A stretch of 15,902 nucleotides of DNA, from positions 1 through 15,902 of the forward strand of contig JANZYY010000050.1 in NCBI GenBank assembly GCA_026419705.1, given 5' to 3'. The DNA is from Fischerella sp. Its GTDB lineage: Bacteria > Cyanobacteriota > Cyanobacteriia > Cyanobacteriales > Nostocaceae. Positions 1 to 6,598 of this stretch are shown piece by piece (positions within the stretch are counted from its first letter, which is position 1; each line of letters begins with the position of its first letter). A model generated the notes under the pieces. It was not told where the DNA came from. It did no database searches and saw only the letters and a list, made by a program, of their open reading frames with translations. Both the position numbers and the translations under genes were made by a program.

Positions 1-97
1 GTATTAATCAGGTCAGCATAGTTCAGCAAAAAAAGTATCTCATATTACAAAAATTTAGAGTTTATACCAAGTTGTGTTCAGATATAGCAATTCGTAC

Positions 98-155
98 CCT
101 CTCCCCCTCCCCTCTCCCAAATTGGGAGAGGGGTGCCGACAGGCGGGGGGAGGGA
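98..155. repeat. C/G-rich palindromic intergenic repeat
   Basis: A 10-bp perfect inverted repeat lies at 109-118 and 124-133 (CCCCTCTCCC / GGGAGAGGGG) around an AAATT centre. Outer C-rich (98-108) and G-rich (144-155) flanks could extend the pairing. It lies about 90 bp beyond the cysK stop. No U-run follows on the cysK (minus) strand, so it is not a classic intrinsic terminator, although the hairpin could protect or end the message. Similar C-rich palindromes are common between genes in Nostoc-type genomes (recalled knowledge). The remaining bases of 1-220 hold nothing I can identify. Confidence 0.6.
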
Positions 156-220
156 AGTACTATCTTTGACTGCAATCTAGTATTACCCTCCTTGAAGAAA
201 AACTTTTCGATTTACTGCGT

Positions 221-1156
221 TTACCAATTTTGAAACATCGGCGTACTAAGATAACGTTCTCCGAAAGAAGGTTGAATCATGACAATTAAGCGACCTGCAT
301 TTTCTGGACGTTTAGCTACTTGTATCGCCGCACATAAATTCGCACCTGAAGATATACCGGACAGTAAACCTTCTTCTCTTGCTAAACGCCGCCCAAATAT
401 CATCGCCTCTTCGTCGCTGACTGCGATCACTTCATCGATTAAATCTGTGCGGAGAACTTCTGGAACAAATCCAGCACCAATACCTTGAATTTTATGCGAC
501 CCCGGTTGACCACCAGAAAGGACGGGACTATTTTTGGGTTCGACTGCGATCGCCATAAAGTTGGGTTTGCGTGGTTTAATTACTTCTGCTATGCCTGTGA
601 TTGTTCCGCCAGTACCGACCCCTGCGATCGCAATATCTACTTGTCCATCTGTATCAGTCCAAATTTCCTCTGCGGTGGTTTCTCGGTGAATTTTCGGGTT
701 GGCTGGGTTACGAAACTGTTGCAGCATGTGGGCATTAGGAGTATTAGCTACAATTTCTTCAGCTTTGCGAATTGCTCCTCTCATCCCCTCTGTTCCTGGT
801 GTTAACTCTAAAGCTGCACCATAAGCTTTCAGCATTGCTCGTCGTTCTAAGCTCATGGTTTCGGGCATAGTCAAAATTAAACCATAACCACGCGCTGCTG
901 CTACCATCGCTAGTCCAATTCCCGTATTTCCAGAAGTTGGTTCAACTAAAATACTTTTTCCCGGCTCAATCAAACCAGCTATTTCTGCTGCTTTTACCAT
1001 ACTCGCAGCAATGCGATCTTTCACCGAAGCTGCTGGATTCATTCCTTCCAGTTTAATCACAATTTTGCCCACACACCCTTCTGCTTGAGGAATTTTATTC
1101 AGCTGAACTAATGGAGTGCGTCCAATAAGTTCAGTAACGTCACGAGCAATTCGCAT
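221..1156 (-). CDS. cysK: Cysteine synthase A (O-acetylserine sulfhydrylase)
   Basis: This cytosolic PLP enzyme makes L-cysteine from O-acetylserine and sulfide, the last step of assimilatory sulfate use. The 311 residues match the usual family length. Visible landmarks are the N-terminal IGRTPLVQL, the Schiff-base lysine K46 in SVKDRIA, the substrate loop TSGNTG (74-79), the glycine-rich phosphate loop GTGGT (181-185) and SGISSGAN (266-273) near the cofactor pyridine nitrogen. The C-terminal PSFGERYLST is typical. The ATG is preceded by AGGAG seven bases upstream on the minus strand, which fixes the start. The gene stands alone, transcribed away from the rest of the window, with no other cys gene alongside. 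CysM or a cystathionine beta-synthase-like enzyme is less likely given the motif set and length. Cyanobacteria often carry more than one cysK paralogue, so the exact isozyme is uncertain. Confidence 0.93.
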   Translation of the reverse strand: MRIARDVTELIGRTPLVQLNKIPQAEGCVGKIVIKLEGMNPAASVKDRIAASMVKAAEIAGLIEPGKSILVEPTSGNTGIGLAMVAAARGYGLILTMPETMSLERRAMLKAYGAALELTPGTEGMRGAIRKAEEIVANTPNAHMLQQFRNPANPKIHRETTAEEIWTDTDGQVDIAIAGVGTGGTITGIAEVIKPRKPNFMAIAVEPKNSPVLSGGQPGSHKIQGIGAGFVPEVLRTDLIDEVIAVSDEEAMIFGRRLAREEGLLSGISSGANLCAAIQVAKRPENAGRLIVMIQPSFGERYLSTPMFQNW

Positions 1157-1178
1157 GAATATAACTCCTAAAAATATA

Positions 1179-1199
1179 GGGAATGGGGAATGAGGAATG
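1179..1199. repeat. Heptanucleotide tandem repeat (STRR-type)
   Basis: Three consecutive 7-nt units are present: GGGAATG, GGGAATG, AGGAATG. Short tandemly repeated repetitive sequences with 7-nt units are a known hallmark of heterocystous cyanobacterial genomes. The array begins about 22 bp upstream of the cysK start codon, so it lies in the cysK leader or promoter region. Confidence 0.65.
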
Positions 1200-1575
1200 A
1201 ATATTGAATTTACGATCTATTTTTTGTTTATTCACATCTTCTACACCTATGAAATGACGCGGAAGCAGAGCTTACAAAAGCTCATTCCCACCCTTCAACG
1301 TGGTAACTTTAACTAGAACCCCTGGCTTTGATAGAGAAGGTTAATAGATATCAAGTTTCATCACTAAATATTCTAAACATTAACTTTATTTTTGGCTGAT
1401 TTTTTAAGAATATCTTTAATCTTATCTGCAAAGTAAAAAACAATAATATTATAGGATTAAATTTATATTTTTATAGTTCATTCCATCAATCTATTTCAGT
1501 AAAAAATTACTCTTTATTTTGACCTTTACCCAATTTTTATCTATCTCCTATTTTCTACCTGAGTACATCAATGCC

Positions 1576-1642
1576 AGTACCCCACCTCAAAAATGCAAGA
1601 CCCACACCCCAAAAATACTAGTACCCATATCCCAAAAAATTT
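1576..1642. repeat. Three degenerate ~22-nt C/A-rich direct repeats
   Basis: Units begin at about 1576, 1597 and 1620. Each has a C-rich half with the core CCCAC or CCCAT, followed by an A5-6 run. The last unit runs into a perfect AAAAAATTTTTT palindrome (1634-1645) bounded by AGTACC (1620) and AGTACT (1647-1652). The units touch each other without unique spacers and are imperfect, so this is not a CRISPR array. Function unknown. Confidence 0.5.
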
Positions 1643-1756
1643 TTTGAGTACTGTTGAGATAGGGATTACAAGCTTTGAGTGCAAATTCAATTAATTTAAT
1701 AATTTTGATCCGCTGCAGATAAACTCTTTTGAGCTAGGGCAGGTGCTATAAAACCT

Positions 1757-1874
1757 ATAGGATTTACGCAGAGATTCCCCTCTACCCCCCCTGCAAAGGG
1801 GGGACTTCTTAACTCCTCATGATTGTCAGCAAGATTAAGCAAGACATGAGCGGCTTTAGGTGCGTAAGTTCAAT
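1757..1874. repeat. MITE-like intergenic element
   Basis: The ends are inverted repeats of 14 nt matching at 11 positions (1757-1770 and 1861-1874, both carrying TTACGCA pointing inward). Inside sits a strong hairpin, CCCCCC (1786-1791) with GGGGGG (1798-1803) around TGCAAA. There is no coding capacity in its ~118 bp. I recall similar 'ggatttacgca' and 'tgcgtaagt' ends in Nostoc intergenic DNA. I could not define a target duplication, so the element status is inference. Confidence 0.4.
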
Positions 1875-2059
1875 TTCAAAATTATAGTCCGAGCAAAAAT
1901 GGGGACTGAATTGTATTAAGTACGAGTATCAAAATTCATTCCCAAACTGAAAGATGTTTTCCGAGTATGCTACGGCTTAACTTTTGGGTGTTCATACCTT
2001 AATTACCGATAAAGTTTCTGTCTCACAGGGTGCAGACTGCCTAGCAAGGAAGAGCCAAA

Positions 2060-2497
2060 ATGAGACTACAACTTTTAAAGTTTCTCACGGCTGGTTTGTT
2101 AACTTTAATAGTGCTTTCACCTGAGCTAGTAGTATTGAGTGTGGTTTGGGAGCAACATATGCAGCTGGTAGAAATACAGCATTTAGCCCGGGAAATAAAT
2201 CAGATTCATGCTGACAGCCAAAATACTAGTAAGTTTCCTCTTGAACTAGCAGCTAAAAAATCTGTTCGAGACTCGGATAGTATCAAAATATTTGGTATCA
2301 AAATTCCCCATTCTTTACTTACTTCTGCTCAATTATACAAAGTTGTCGATTTCTGGAAGTGGTTCTTTTTGTTGTTGCCAATTTGTCTGGGAATTTTCTT
2401 TTTTTTGTACGACAGATATCTCGTTTATCGTGCTACAATTTTTCAGCAACAAGTGGAAATGTTAGAGCGACTGTGGCATGAAAATATTGAGCAGTAG
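2060..2497 (+). CDS. Small two-helix membrane protein, unknown function
   Basis: I do not recognise this 145-aa protein. Hydrophobic segments at about residues 8-30 and 99-118 are predicted membrane helices, separated by a ~65-residue polar loop; the tail after about 119 is polar and helical (FQQQVEMLERLWHENIEQ). Both termini probably lie on the same side, most likely the cytoplasm given K7 and the D118/R119 region. The ATG has AAGGA 10 bases upstream. It is the first gene of a three-gene group (2060-3090): the next gene starts 24 bp after its stop. The grouping suggests a joint role, but nothing in the sequence says which. Confidence 0.7.
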   Translation: MRLQLLKFLTAGLLTLIVLSPELVVLSVVWEQHMQLVEIQHLAREINQIHADSQNTSKFPLELAAKKSVRDSDSIKIFGIKIPHSLLTSAQLYKVVDFWKWFFLLLPICLGIFFFLYDRYLVYRATIFQQQVEMLERLWHENIEQ

Positions 2498-2521
2498 AAA
2501 GCTCAACTTATTAAAAAAATT

Positions 2522-2776
2522 ATGATGACAGAAGAACGTCAAAATTTATATTTTGATTTAATTGATAAATTACTTACTTGCCCAAATGGTAAGGAACCAG
2601 AAGTGTTAGATGCCCATCCTGAATTACTTGATGCTGGCTTTATACAAACAATGCTACAAGTAGCAGCGGTATTTGCACATCAGGACAATGAAGATGGAGC
2701 AAAATTTTTAATCCATGTCGCTCGTGAATTATCTAAGCAACTGGGATTATATCCCGAAGTTCCAAATAAGGAGTAA
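2522..2776 (+). CDS. Standalone CHAT/TPR-type N-terminal domain protein
   Basis: The 84 residues form a compact helical unit. The pattern is MTEERQNLYFDLIDKLL, then CPNGKEPEVL, then ELLDAGFIQTMLQVA, and a final helix ending in LSKQLGL. From memory, this closely resembles the short module at the N-terminus of many cyanobacterial CHAT-domain and TPR proteins (pattern: MNEQR..Y..LI..LL.C..GEE..IL......LLDAG). Here it stands alone, with no TPR or protease domain after it. Two adjacent ATGs (2522 and 2525) are possible starts and neither has a strong Shine-Dalgarno sequence. The stop is followed after 2 bp by the next gene, so the two are probably translated together. It could be an adaptor that meets a CHAT protein elsewhere; that is inference. 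Confidence 0.65.
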   Translation: MMTEERQNLYFDLIDKLLTCPNGKEPEVLDAHPELLDAGFIQTMLQVAAVFAHQDNEDGAKFLIHVARELSKQLGLYPEVPNKE

Positions 2777-2778
2777 AT

Positions 2779-3090
2779 ATGCTACTGACTGCAACTGACG
2801 CAGGACAAATTGCGTTAGAGTTTCTCATGGCTGAGTGGAACGTTTTAGAAGAAAATAGAGAATGGTTTGTAATTGTTAACTCTCGTCTGATTGGTCAAAG
2901 TTGGTACATTGTAGAATTGGCAGTAGAGGGATTTCCCGATCGGTGGTATATCCAAGTTTATGATACTGGCGAATGCGATCTAGACTATACATTTATCTCT
3001 CCGATTCGTGGTTCAGAAGGATATACCAATCTGACAGATTTGCCACATTTGGTAGCTGAAGTATTAGTAGCGGAGCGCAATATTCGTTAG
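2779..3090 (+). CDS. Small conserved-looking protein, unknown function
   Basis: This 103-aa protein is soluble and acidic, and I do not recognise it. Its middle is beta-rich and aromatic (WFVIVNSRLIGQSWYIVEL, then WYIQVYD), followed by GECDLDYTFISP and a helical C-terminus ending VLVAERNIR. There is no signal peptide or membrane helix. AAGGAG (2768-2773) lies inside the last codons of the upstream gene, and the two genes are only 2 bp apart, a strong sign of translational coupling. It closes the small operon starting at 2060. No terminator-like hairpin follows directly. Confidence 0.7.
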   Translation: MLLTATDAGQIALEFLMAEWNVLEENREWFVIVNSRLIGQSWYIVELAVEGFPDRWYIQVYDTGECDLDYTFISPIRGSEGYTNLTDLPHLVAEVLVAERNIR

Positions 3091-3437
3091 AAACAGAAAT
3101 AAGAAATAAAAATTTTTATAAGTGCGTGTTGTTCTGTTTGTAATTAGCGCTCTCGTTCCATTGATTATTTACTAATCAAGTTCAGTAGTGATGTTAATTT
3201 ATCAGAAATCCTCCCAATATCCGTGCAGGAGTAATCAAGGAATCTATTGGGTTATTTATGTTAAAGTAGTACTCACTAAAAACTGATATATTTTTTGATT
3301 TTATATATAAAAAATAACATTTTTGTTAAAACTTTATTTAGAGATATTTACCATAATTTCTGATATTTAGTCATGATTATATAATCAAAACATGCTATAT
3401 TAATCATGTGATAAACCCTAAATAAATAGGTTTTGTC
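3091..3437. other. AT-rich intergenic region
   Basis: About 350 bp, very AT-rich near 3280-3345, with a weak inverted repeat (TTTTTT at 3291-3296, AAAAAA at 3309-3314). No gene or RNA is recognisable. It should contain the promoter of the 3438 gene, but no box stands out. Confidence 0.5.
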
Positions 3438-3773
3438 ATGATTAGAGAAGACATCTTGGCAAAAGAATTTGTGAAGGTAATCAAAAAGTATTACCCAAAA
3501 GTCGGAGAATTGTTGGATGACTGTTATGTGAAAGTCATCACCAATTACTGGGGAAGACCTCCCAAACGCTTGCAATACATAGGCATTTATTGTTCTGACA
3601 AAATGATGCCTTATGTGCAACTCCACAAAGAAGTACTCCGAGAAGTAGCAGAGAATATGGGGTTGGTTCAGGTAGTTTTCCTGAATGCTTCGCGACTGTT
3701 ACGCGATCCGATGTCGAAAATCAAGCAAGCAGATCCGCGCTTGTGGTTAGATTTGCACTGGGTCGCAATGTAG
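3438..3773 (+). CDS. Unrecognised 111-aa cytosolic protein
   Basis: A soluble, basic protein without membrane segments. The sequence is well-formed coding DNA with a lysine-rich N-terminal helix (EFVKVIKKYYPKVGELLDD), a central WGRPPKRLQYIGIY and a helical half with KEVLREVAENMGLVQVVFL. I cannot place it in a named family. The start is the first ATG; only a weak purine stretch (AATAGG) lies upstream. A flavin-monooxygenase fragment follows 94 bp later in a different frame, with no sign that the two were ever one gene. Other possible readings, such as a small regulator, are not supported by any motif I can see. Confidence 0.6.
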   Translation: MIREDILAKEFVKVIKKYYPKVGELLDDCYVKVITNYWGRPPKRLQYIGIYCSDKMMPYVQLHKEVLREVAENMGLVQVVFLNASRLLRDPMSKIKQADPRLWLDLHWVAM

Positions 3774-3819
3774 GAATAATAGCGGAGGAGCGCTGCTTTC
3801 GCTGGAGAGGTTAAGAAAT

Positions 3820-4218
3820 ACTGTTGCCAAATATCAGGCATTAAATTCCAGCGGTTCGGAAAAATTCATGTTGGCACGCTTCTTTTTTGTCGGTAAGACC
3901 TATGATGAAGCAGTAAGTGAGGCTTTACCTTTCATTCACAAATTCAGCCAAAAAATGAAAGCCAACGTTGCTGTCGTGATGCAAAATAACGGTAATCAAC
4001 ACCAGAAACCATTTGATCGCAACAACATTTGTTTTGACGAAGACTATTTCCTTCAAAACTCAATTATTGGTGATGTAGCAACTTGTCGCGACAAAATCAA
4101 AAGATTTCAGGATGAGTTAAACCTAGACGCACTAGCACTCAAACCCTCAGCTTTTGATTTGCAAAAAAACCTAGAAAGTTTGACACGCTACAACCAAGAA
4201 GTGCGGAATTACGTTTGA
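3820..4218 (+). pseudogene. Luciferase-like monooxygenase, C-terminal fragment
   Basis: From the first ATG (3868) it encodes 116 aa. The pattern NSIIGDVATCRDKIKRF, then LNLDALALKPSAFDLQKNLESL, resembles the final helices of LLM-class flavin/F420-dependent oxidoreductases, whose normal length is about 330-380 residues. The earlier stretch ARFFFVGKTYDEAVSEALPFI resembles the region just before it in these enzymes. The same frame stays open upstream of 3868 and reads plausibly (from about 3808, RLRNTVAKYQALN), so the coding remnant probably extends left of the ATG. About two thirds of the TIM barrel, with the flavin site and catalytic residues, is missing. It therefore cannot be an active monooxygenase and is best read as a 5'-deleted relic. 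I am fairly sure of the fragment status and moderately sure of the family. Confidence 0.6.
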
Positions 4219-4220
4219 GG

Positions 4221-4284
4221 TTGGTAGTAAGGGCTTTAGCCCTTTTGATTAGACTTTTAAAAAGGCTAAAGCCTTTACTACTAA
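4221..4284. repeat. Long inverted repeat, 26-nt arms
   Basis: Arms 4221-4246 and 4259-4284 match at 23 of 26 positions around a 12-nt AT-rich loop. Two of the three differences would be G-U pairs in RNA. Each arm contains its own smaller palindrome (GGGCTTTAGCCC; AAAGGCTAAAGCCTTT), so cruciform or alternative hairpins are possible. It begins 3 bp after the monooxygenase-fragment stop and could act as a bidirectional transcript end. Repeats built on 'ggctttagcc' are, as I recall, frequent in Nostoc intergenic DNA. It argues against the upstream start of the next reading frame, which would have to be translated through this hairpin. Confidence 0.75.
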
Positions 4285-4310
4285 CAAATATTAAAGAAAG
4301 GGCTAGTATC

Positions 4311-4679
4311 ATGAAAAAACCCTTCTTGCATCCAGATGATATGCCACCGACTCAAGTGACACCACAGGATAAAATGCTGCATCTGGAACTAGAACAGTCG
4401 ATTGGCGCGTGCTTTTTTCAAGGGTGCGATCGCATTACCCAAGTGTTATTGTCGAATTGTCAGTGGTATCTCACCACAGATGGTAGCAGTCTGAAATTAG
4501 TAATTGACTGCCCGGACATAGTAACTTACTGGCATATCGTCAACAATATTCCTCAAATAGGGAATAAGCTAGAAAAATTTAGCAGTGACACTATCATTCG
4601 CGTTCATCCTCCATTTGGTAAGGGGATACCATTTGAAATTAGTGTCAATGAAATTTCGGCTTATCGAGATTGGCTGTAA
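4311..4679 (+). CDS. Unrecognised 122-aa protein
   Basis: The protein starts MKKPFLHPDDMPP and ends ISAYRDWL. It has no signal peptide or membrane helix. A hydrophobic/aromatic middle (CQWYLTTDGSSLKLVIDCPDIVTYWHIV) looks like a beta-alpha core, and there are three cysteines in the first 60 residues plus one in DCPD. I do not recognise a family. The same frame is open to 4215, but the extra 32 residues are the conceptual translation of the inverted repeat at 4221-4284. The ATG at 4311, preceded by AAAGAAAG, is therefore the better start. It stops 63 bp before an insertion sequence, so the IS did not interrupt it. Confidence 0.6.
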   Translation: MKKPFLHPDDMPPTQVTPQDKMLHLELEQSIGACFFQGCDRITQVLLSNCQWYLTTDGSSLKLVIDCPDIVTYWHIVNNIPQIGNKLEKFSSDTIIRVHPPFGKGIPFEISVNEISAYRDWL

Positions 4680-4733
4680 TAGTCGATTCTTTCTTAGGGA
4701 CAAAATATCAGCAACTGTATGTTGATTACCAAG

Positions 4734-4742
4734 CGCGATCGC
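4734..4742. repeat. Left 9-bp target-site duplication of the IS
   Basis: CGCGATCGC abuts the left inverted repeat and is identical to 6015-6023. Joining the flanks restores one HIP1-containing site (AAG-CGCGATCGC-TTAAG). Confidence 0.8.
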
Positions 4743-4809
4743 CTGACGGGGTGACAAGGGGGCGGAAGCACTAGAAATAGCGGAGTGTGACCGTTTTGAG
4801 GTAAAAAAA

Positions 4810-4840
4810 GATAGGTCAGGTATTCTCAACAAGACCTATC
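4810..4840 (+). promoter_or_regulatory. Hairpin just upstream of the transposase start
   Basis: GATAGGTC (4810-4817) and GACCTATC (4833-4840) are perfect 8-bp arms, ending 2 bp before the ATG at 4843. Stem-loops that hide a transposase start from read-through transcripts are known in several IS families. That role here is inference from position. Confidence 0.45.
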
Positions 4841-4842
4841 AA

Positions 4843-5994
4843 ATGATAATGTTACCGAAATTCTACACTAGCTGCTTTGAAAATCTACTGACACCAGCAC
4901 AATACAAGATGCTACAAATCTTGGTGATACTGTTACAATTTCAGAAAACGGTCACGATTGAAAAGTTAGCAACAGTATTTCCGCAGCCGATAAGATTTGA
5001 AAGCAGGCGACGGAGTATTCAAAGGTTTTTGCTGTTGCCGCAGTTATCAATTCAATATCTATGGTTCCCTCTACTCAAAAGATGGGTAAAAAATAGTCGA
5101 ATAACTAAGGGAAAAAGACTGGTATTTGCTATTGATAGAACACAGTGGAAACAGCAAAATGTGTTTGTAATCAGCTGAATTGAACAGAAAAGAGCCATTC
5201 CAGTAAATTGGCTATTGTTACCAAAAAGAGGATGTAGCAACTTCCGTGAACAGAAAAAGTTAATTCGACCATTGTTGAGATTATTTAAAGGATATGAAAT
5301 TCTGGTACTAGGAGATAGAGAATTTCATAGTATAAAACTGGCGAATTGGTTAGAGAGTAAGAAAATTAGCTTTGTACTCCGTCAAAAACAAGGTACTTAG
5401 ATTCGACAAGAAAATAAATCTTATCAACGGTTACAATCTCTGGGATTAAAACCAGGAATCTCGTTTTTTCTAGAGGGGATTCAAGCTAGCAAGCAGAAAG
5501 GCTTTGCTCAATTTAATCTGGCTGGATATTACAAACGTAAATATCGTGGTAAAGTTGAGCCTCATGGCTGGTTTTTCTTGACTAATCTTGATAGTCTTTC
5601 AAAGGCTATCAAAGCATTTAAACTACGTAGTGGCATAGAAGCAATCTTCAAAGATTGCAAGACGGTTGGCTATAATCTGGAATCTACATCTGCGGATGGT
5701 CAACGGTTAATTTCGCTGATTTTATTGATGGCTATTGCCTATAGTTGTGCCGTTTTATCTGGTCGTAATTCTCGACAAATCGGACTACAAAAATATGTTG
5801 GTCGTTTGAAAGAATTACGACGATTACACCGCCGACATAGTGCTTTTTGGGTTGGTTTATACGGCTATTTATGGGTGGGCGCAATGGAATTTTGCGCTGA
5901 TTTAGCTCATGATTTGATGTGCTTAAAGCCAAATAAATTACCCTATTTTCACAAGGGTCTACGTGCTATGCACCTTATCCAGTCTGCTTTATAG
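4843..5994 (+). pseudogene. IS4-family-like DDE transposase with two nonsense codons
   Basis: The reading frame runs 383 codons from ATG 4843 (or 4849) to the stop at 5992-5994 without any frameshift. It is broken by TGA at 5176-5178 and TAG at 5398-5400. DDE landmarks are D in FAIDRTQW, D in VLGDREFH and E in SGIEAIFKDCK (a YREK-like region). The C-terminal part reads normally through ADGQRLISLILLMAIAY. The TGA sits between FVIS and IEQKRAIPV, where relatives usually have a leucine, one base away from a leucine codon (TTA or TTG). The TAG follows QKQGT, where a tyrosine codon would need a single change. The rest looks intact, so inactivation is recent. Alternative starts after each stop would give only pieces without the full catalytic triad. 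Confidence 0.85.
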
Positions 5995-6014
5995 CTTCTT
6001 TGTCACCCCTTCAG

Positions 6015-6023
6015 CGCGATCGC
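6015..6023. repeat. Right 9-bp target-site duplication of the IS
   Basis: CGCGATCGC abuts the right inverted repeat and is identical to 4734-4742. Confidence 0.8.
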
Positions 6024-6189
6024 TTAAGTTAGGTTTTAGGCGATTGCTTTCTGTAATCAAACCTACTGGATAGCGATCGCCCAGGTTGGTCAAACAGAGA
6101 TTCTGCTGGTCTGGTTCCATATATAACTTTGTCAGAGCCAGGACAACTGTATATTATTAAATTATTGAACAGACCTGGAAGATTTACTA

Positions 6190-6501
6190 ATGCAGTTAGT
6201 CAGTCGGGAGCATATCGAGATCGCTTCTGATGTGCGGAGTGGGAAGCCCCGCATTGTCGGTACTCGCATTGCTGTAGAAGATGTGGCCTTGATGCATTTA
6301 AAGCTGGGGTATTCATTGGTAGAGATTGCTGGTAAGTATGACCTATCGCTGGCATCTGTTTATGCAGCAATTGCTTATTACTTCGATCACCGAGACGAAA
6401 TCGATCGCCGCACAGCACAAGAAGATGAGTTAGTTGAAGTACTGAAGCAAAATCATCCCTCGCGTCTCCAAGAAAAACTCAGACAGTTGCGGAATGAGTG
6501 A
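6190..6501 (+). CDS. DUF433 antitoxin-like protein
   Basis: This 103-aa protein has the DUF433 (COG2442) pattern in residues ~6-65: HIEIASDVRSGKPRIVGTRI, then VEDVALMHLKLGYSLVEIAGKYDLSLASVYAAIAYYFDHRDEID. The family is a small helix-turn-helix fold used as the antitoxin of DUF5615 (PIN-like, COG4634) toxins. The last ~35 residues are charged and helical (VLKQNHPSRLQEKLRQLRNE), the expected toxin-neutralising tail. The ATG follows GGAAG at 6177-6181. The stop overlaps the start of the toxin remnant by 8 nt (ATGAGTGA), the usual arrangement of this pair. Because the toxin is destroyed, this is an orphan antitoxin. It may still repress its own promoter or block a related toxin elsewhere. Confidence 0.8.
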   Translation: MQLVSREHIEIASDVRSGKPRIVGTRIAVEDVALMHLKLGYSLVEIAGKYDLSLASVYAAIAYYFDHRDEIDRRTAQEDELVEVLKQNHPSRLQEKLRQLRNE

Positions 6502-6598
6502 ACGAATTCGCTTTCATCTGGATGAAAATGTCGATCCGGCGATCGCGCTTGGCTTGCGCCGTTATGGAATTGATGTCAGATTTTTGCGATCGCCATAA
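6494..6598 (+). pseudogene. Truncated DUF5615 PIN-like toxin
   Basis: The 34 codons from ATG 6494 read MSERIRFHLDEN, then VDPAIALGLRRYGIDV, then FLRSP and stop. The start is the classic DUF5615 N-terminus, with the first conserved acidic residues (LDEN) of the Mut7-C/PIN-like nuclease. Family members have about 110-120 residues, so the later catalytic acids are absent. The break falls right after GIDV, where relatives go on with a threonine-rich turn, and the next bases show no continuing homology in any frame I checked. The gene was therefore cut by a deletion or an insertion edge, not by a single point mutation. It would not encode a working RNase. Confidence 0.75.

Larger units (their letters stand above)
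1157..2059. other. Repeat-rich non-coding region
   Basis: This stretch of about 900 bp has no convincing coding sequence on either strand. It holds a heptamer tandem repeat (1179-1199), three degenerate ~22-nt repeats (1576-1642) and a MITE-like element (1757-1874), each listed separately. The segment around 1254-1320 resembles dispersed-repeat debris of the kind scattered through Nostoc genomes. The promoter of the 2060 gene must lie in the right-hand part, but I see no convincing -35/-10 pair. Confidence 0.6.
4743..6014 (+). mobile_element. IS4-like insertion sequence, complete ends, dead transposase
   Basis: The 1272-bp element is bounded by 15-bp terminal inverted repeats with one mismatch: CTGACGGGGTGACAA at 4743-4757, and the complement of CTGAAGGGGTGACAA at 6000-6014. 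Directly outside both ends lies the same 9-bp sequence CGCGATCGC (4734-4742 and 6015-6023), the expected target-site duplication. The target therefore overlapped a HIP1 octamer. A single transposase frame fills the element but holds two stop codons. Clean ends and an intact duplication show a fairly recent insertion, while the stops show it can move only with help from another copy. Family assignment rests on the DDE pattern and length. Confidence 0.85.

Noticed and set aside
109..133. Intrinsic terminator of cysK
   Set aside because: Strong hairpin but no T-run after it on the minus strand; listed as a repeat instead.
485..805. Plus-strand open frame inside cysK
   Set aside because: Antisense shadow of a well-supported cysK; its translation has no family resemblance.
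1576..1642. CRISPR array
   Set aside because: Three imperfect adjoining units, no unique spacers, no cas genes in the window.
4215..4310. 32-residue extension of the 122-aa protein
   Set aside because: It is the translation of a long inverted repeat, rich in L and R, with a better ATG at 4311.
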